Below are positions 61,753 through 64,000 of a stretch of DNA of 64,000 nt, piece by piece (position 1 is the stretch's first letter; each line of letters opens with the position of its first letter). The notes below the pieces were generated by a model. It was given only the letters and a program-made list of their open reading frames with translations. It was not told the origin of the DNA and did not search any database. This DNA is from JBBQFI01 sp038237805 (GTDB lineage: Bacteria > Verrucomicrobiota > Verrucomicrobiia > Chthoniobacterales > UBA10450), in contig JBBRYI010000015.1 in the NCBI GenBank assembly GCA_038237805.1, forward strand, positions 23,411-87,410, given 5' to 3'. A program made the translations under genes and the position numbers.

Positions 61753-62889
61753 CTACAAATTGCCTCGAGCGTCCTGCTCTTTCTCTAAAGCTTCGAACAA
61801 GGCTTTGAAATTACCTTTACCGAAACTCTTCGCGCCCTTGCGCTGAATGATTTCAAAAAAGAGCGTCGGCCGGTCTTCCACTGGCTTGGTGAAGATTTGC
61901 AGCAGATAACCTTCGTTATCGCGATCGACCAGAATTCCTAACCGCTTCAACGGCTCCAGATCTTCATCAATGTGACCCACGCGATCCGGCAGCGTGTCGT
62001 AATAACTTGTTGGAATATTCAAGAACTCGATGCCGCGCTTTTGCAATTCTGTCACCGTCGCAACGATGTCTTTCGTCGCGATCGCGACGTGCTGCACGCC
62101 TTCGCCGTTGTAGAAGTCGAGATATTCTTCGACCTGGGATTTTTTCTTTCCTTCCGCCGGCTCATTGATCGGGAATTTCACGAAACCATTTCCGTTACTC
62201 ATCACTTTGCTCATGAGCGCGGAATATTCCGTCGAAATATCCTTGTCATCGAAGGTGAGGATGTTTCGGAATCCCATCACATCCTCGTAAAATTTCACCC
62301 ACGGATTCATCTGGTTCCAGCCGACGTTGCCGACGCAGTGATCGCAATACTGCAAACCGGTCTCGAGCGGATTGTAATTTGATTCCCATTTGCGGAATCC
62401 CGGCATGAACGGCCCACTGTAATCGCCGCGCTCGATGAAAAGATGAACCGTCTCGCCGTAGGTATGAATGCCACTCATCACGACCTTGCCCTGATCGTCT
62501 GACAGCGTCTTCGGTTCGAGAAAACTTTTGCCGCCGCGCTTGGTCGTTTCTTTCCAGGCTGAAGTTGCGTCTTCCACTTTCAACGCGATCGCTTTCACAC
62601 CATCGCCATGTTTGTAAACGTGATCGGCAATTGGATTCTCTGTGCGCACCGGCGTGGTGAGAACAAATGTCAGTTTGTTCTGACGAATGGCGTAACTGGC
62701 GCGATCTTTCACACCGGTTTCCGGGCCGGCATAGGCGAGGGATTGAAAACCAAACGCTGTTTTGTAGAAATGCGCAGCCTGTTTCGCATTACCGACATAG
62801 AACTCAATGTAATCGGTGCCTTGCAGCGGGAGGAAATCCACTTCCGCAGCAGGCGCACTCTTCGGCGCTAAGGTAGTTGTTGTGGCCAT
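61753..62889 (-). CDS. hppD: 4-hydroxyphenylpyruvate dioxygenase
   Basis: 378 residues. Two VOC/glyoxalase-like domains. Iron ligands: His in TGLQYCDHCVGNVG, His in GVQHVAIATKDIV and Glu in TLFFEIIQRKG. LTFVLTTPVRTENPIADHVY in the N-domain is family-typical. Converts 4-hydroxyphenylpyruvate to homogentisate. First gene of a five-gene run with hmgA, folE, PTPS and SDR; a candidate promoter lies just upstream. Confidence 0.94.
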   Translation of the reverse strand: MATTTTLAPKSAPAAEVDFLPLQGTDYIEFYVGNAKQAAHFYKTAFGFQSLAYAGPETGVKDRASYAIRQNKLTFVLTTPVRTENPIADHVYKHGDGVKAIALKVEDATSAWKETTKRGGKSFLEPKTLSDDQGKVVMSGIHTYGETVHLFIERGDYSGPFMPGFRKWESNYNPLETGLQYCDHCVGNVGWNQMNPWVKFYEDVMGFRNILTFDDKDISTEYSALMSKVMSNGNGFVKFPINEPAEGKKKSQVEEYLDFYNGEGVQHVAIATKDIVATVTELQKRGIEFLNIPTSYYDTLPDRVGHIDEDLEPLKRLGILVDRDNEGYLLQIFTKPVEDRPTLFFEIIQRKGAKSFGKGNFKALFEALEKEQDARGNL

Positions 62890-62928
62890 AGGTATTTGGA
62901 GTTGGAAACGCGGGCAACGCGTCAGTCA

Positions 62929-62956
62929 ATTATAGTTCGTCATTCCTCGGTCGCAA
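62929..62956 (-). promoter_or_regulatory. candidate promoter of the hppD-hmgA-folE-PTPS-SDR operon
   Basis: On the minus strand TATAAT (62934-62929) matches the -10 consensus exactly, with TTGCGA (62956-62951) at 16-base spacing as a weak -35. It lies 40 bases before the hppD ATG. Directly upstream is an inverted repeat AAGGTTG-8-CAACCTT (62955-62976), partly overlapping the -35, which could be a regulator site or the terminator of the convergent TPR gene. Recognised by eye only. Confidence 0.45.
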
Positions 62957-63003
62957 GGTTGTGACGCTGCAACCTTCTACGATGCGGCAAGCAGTGGCGG
63001 ACC

Positions 63004-64000
63004 CTATTTCGACGCGGGCGCGGCGACGAGTTTTTGGAAGCGCGGATCATGTCGGAGCGGATCGAACATGGGATCGAGCCGGAGCAGTGCAGGAGTCAGC
63101 GGCACGCTCACAGCGCCATCGTACGGTATCGAGAGTAGTTTCTGTAAAGCGGCGATGGCGCGGTCGGGTTCTCCTACCTGCGCCGCGACCCGGGCGAGGA
63201 TCTCGATCGCAACGGGACCAGCCATCGCGTCTTTCTCGATCGGGATCGCGGCCATGGCCCGCTCCGACAGAGCCAACGCGGCGGCTTTGTCACCGAGGCC
63301 CATATTGGTCAGCGCGAGATCTCCAATGAGGTTACGATTTTCCGGCTGTTCTTTGAGAAAAGGTTCCAGTTCGCTGCGCGCCTGTCGCCAACTTTCCTGC
63401 GCGGCGGCATGGTCGCCGGCGACTTCTTGCGCCCAGCCTAACCAAAAGCGCAGGTCGCCGTTGTAATAACCCAACGCCGGATCAGGCTTGGCCAGCATTT
63501 CCTTCAGCCGAGGGATGATTTGTGCAGTGCGGCGCTCCAGGATCGATTGGTAAACTTGTGTTATCAAGGCCGCGGGGTCGTCGGCCGCCGGGTGGAGCGG
63601 AGCGAGGATCGCCGAGGCACGCGGCAGATCGCCCTCGGCTTGTGCGATAGCCGCCTTTTGCACGAGGGTATCGACGTCGTCCGGTATGATATCGAGAACC
63701 TGATCAAGCTTCCGCAGTGCTTCGGAGAAACGACGAAGGTCGACATAGGAACCCGCATGCTGTTCGAGGAGGGAAACGTTGCGCGGGTCGAGCCGCTCGG
63801 CTTCGTTAAAATACGACTCGCTCCGGTCCCACCGGCCTCGCCTCCGCGCGACATAGGCCAGCGATTCCGGAATCCGGCTGCTATTCGGCAGGAGCTGGCG
63901 CGCTTGCTCAAAGTAACGCACGGCGGTGTCGTAATCCTTTAGACAGGCGTAGTGGTAATAGCCCTTGGCCACTACTGCCTCGCCGAGATTGGGCTGAAGA
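63004..64000 (-). CDS. TPR-repeat protein, C-terminal part (5' end beyond the window)
   Basis: The frame stays open past the right edge (LQPNLGEAVVAKGYYHYACL continues with no stop), so the start is outside and about 332 residues are seen. At least five tetratricopeptide repeats: for example YDTAVRYFEQARQLLPNSSR, SESYFNEAERLDPRN, SEALRKLDQVLDIIPDD and KAAALALSERAMAAIPIEKD. The end, LDPMFDPLRHDPRFQKLVAA, is typical of TPR tails fused to Ser/Thr kinases, adenylate cyclases or winged-helix regulators. The missing N-terminal domain decides which. TPRs mediate protein contacts. Confidence 0.8.
   Translation of the reverse strand, partial: LQPNLGEAVVAKGYYHYACLKDYDTAVRYFEQARQLLPNSSRIPESLAYVARRRGRWDRSESYFNEAERLDPRNVSLLEQHAGSYVDLRRFSEALRKLDQVLDIIPDDVDTLVQKAAIAQAEGDLPRASAILAPLHPAADDPAALITQVYQSILERRTAQIIPRLKEMLAKPDPALGYYNGDLRFWLGWAQEVAGDHAAAQESWRQARSELEPFLKEQPENRNLIGDLALTNMGLGDKAAALALSERAMAAIPIEKDAMAGPVAIEILARVAAQVGEPDRAIAALQKLLSIPYDGAVSVPLTPALLRLDPMFDPLRHDPRFQKLVAAPASK

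Overview
ORGANISM. The window looks like chromosomal DNA of a Gram-negative, probably soil or freshwater, bacterium of the Verrucomicrobiota (inference). Supporting signs: LPS-type envelope genes (LptF/G-like permease, LolA, MMPL exporter), bactofilins, a DUF5069 protein, a long-form aromatic amino acid hydroxylase, and many short palindromic intergenic repeats. GC is in the mid to high fifties by eye. No phage, plasmid, IS transposase or CRISPR array was found. LAYOUT. 1-6900: C-terminal part of a transglutaminase-like protein, an LptF/G permease, then a FAD oxidoreductase / small lipoprotein / MMPL exporter / LolA run resembling the export part of aryl-polyene loci. 7000-14200: glnD, a sugar nucleotidyltransferase, DUF5069, two bactofilins and an STT3-like membrane glycosyltransferase. 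14200-16400: a repeat-rich stretch with a frameshifted GIY-YIG nuclease, tRNA-Ile2(CAU), a tRNA-like relic and two small lipoproteins. 16400-25998: DUF885 peptidase, hflK-hflC, fumarylacetoacetase with a conserved unknown, glutamate dehydrogenase, a trans-sulfuration enzyme. 26000-40145: murJ, a frameshifted DUF2339 protein, a Nif3-like protein, an MBL-fold hydrolase, a sugar-nucleotide epimerase, pgl, msrA, a hydrolase-fabG pair, TPM-domain protein, holB, tmk. 40400-51400: EVE protein, DUF2334 deacetylase, PHP-glycosyltransferase fusion, upp, treZ with a glycogen-debranching enzyme, MscS channel. 51500-64000: L,D-transpeptidase, methyltransferase/UbiA pair, aromatic amino acid hydroxylase, SMUG-type uracil-DNA glycosylase, a PAS-type sensor, and a five-gene operon (hppD, hmgA, folE, triple-domain PTPS, SDR); the window ends inside a TPR protein. 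HOW THE GENES FIT TOGETHER. The clearest pathway is complete Phe/Tyr catabolism with its own cofactor supply. Aromatic amino acid hydroxylase, HPPD, homogentisate dioxygenase and fumarylacetoacetase are all present (maleylacetoacetate isomerase and the transaminase were not seen). GTP cyclohydrolase I, a pyruvoyl-tetrahydropterin synthase-like protein and a sepiapterin-reductase-like SDR share the hppD-hmgA operon and could make the tetrahydrobiopterin the hydroxylase needs. MOST UNUSUAL SIGNAL. The 9-mer GCCTAACGA occurs about 30 times by manual count, on both strands, in coding DNA in several reading frames and at gene ends, against an expectation below one. This looks like a genome-wide dispersed signal such as a DNA-uptake-type sequence. 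It sits on top of several families of palindromic repeats, two copies of which appear to be inserted in frame inside genes (STT3-like glycosyltransferase and treZ).
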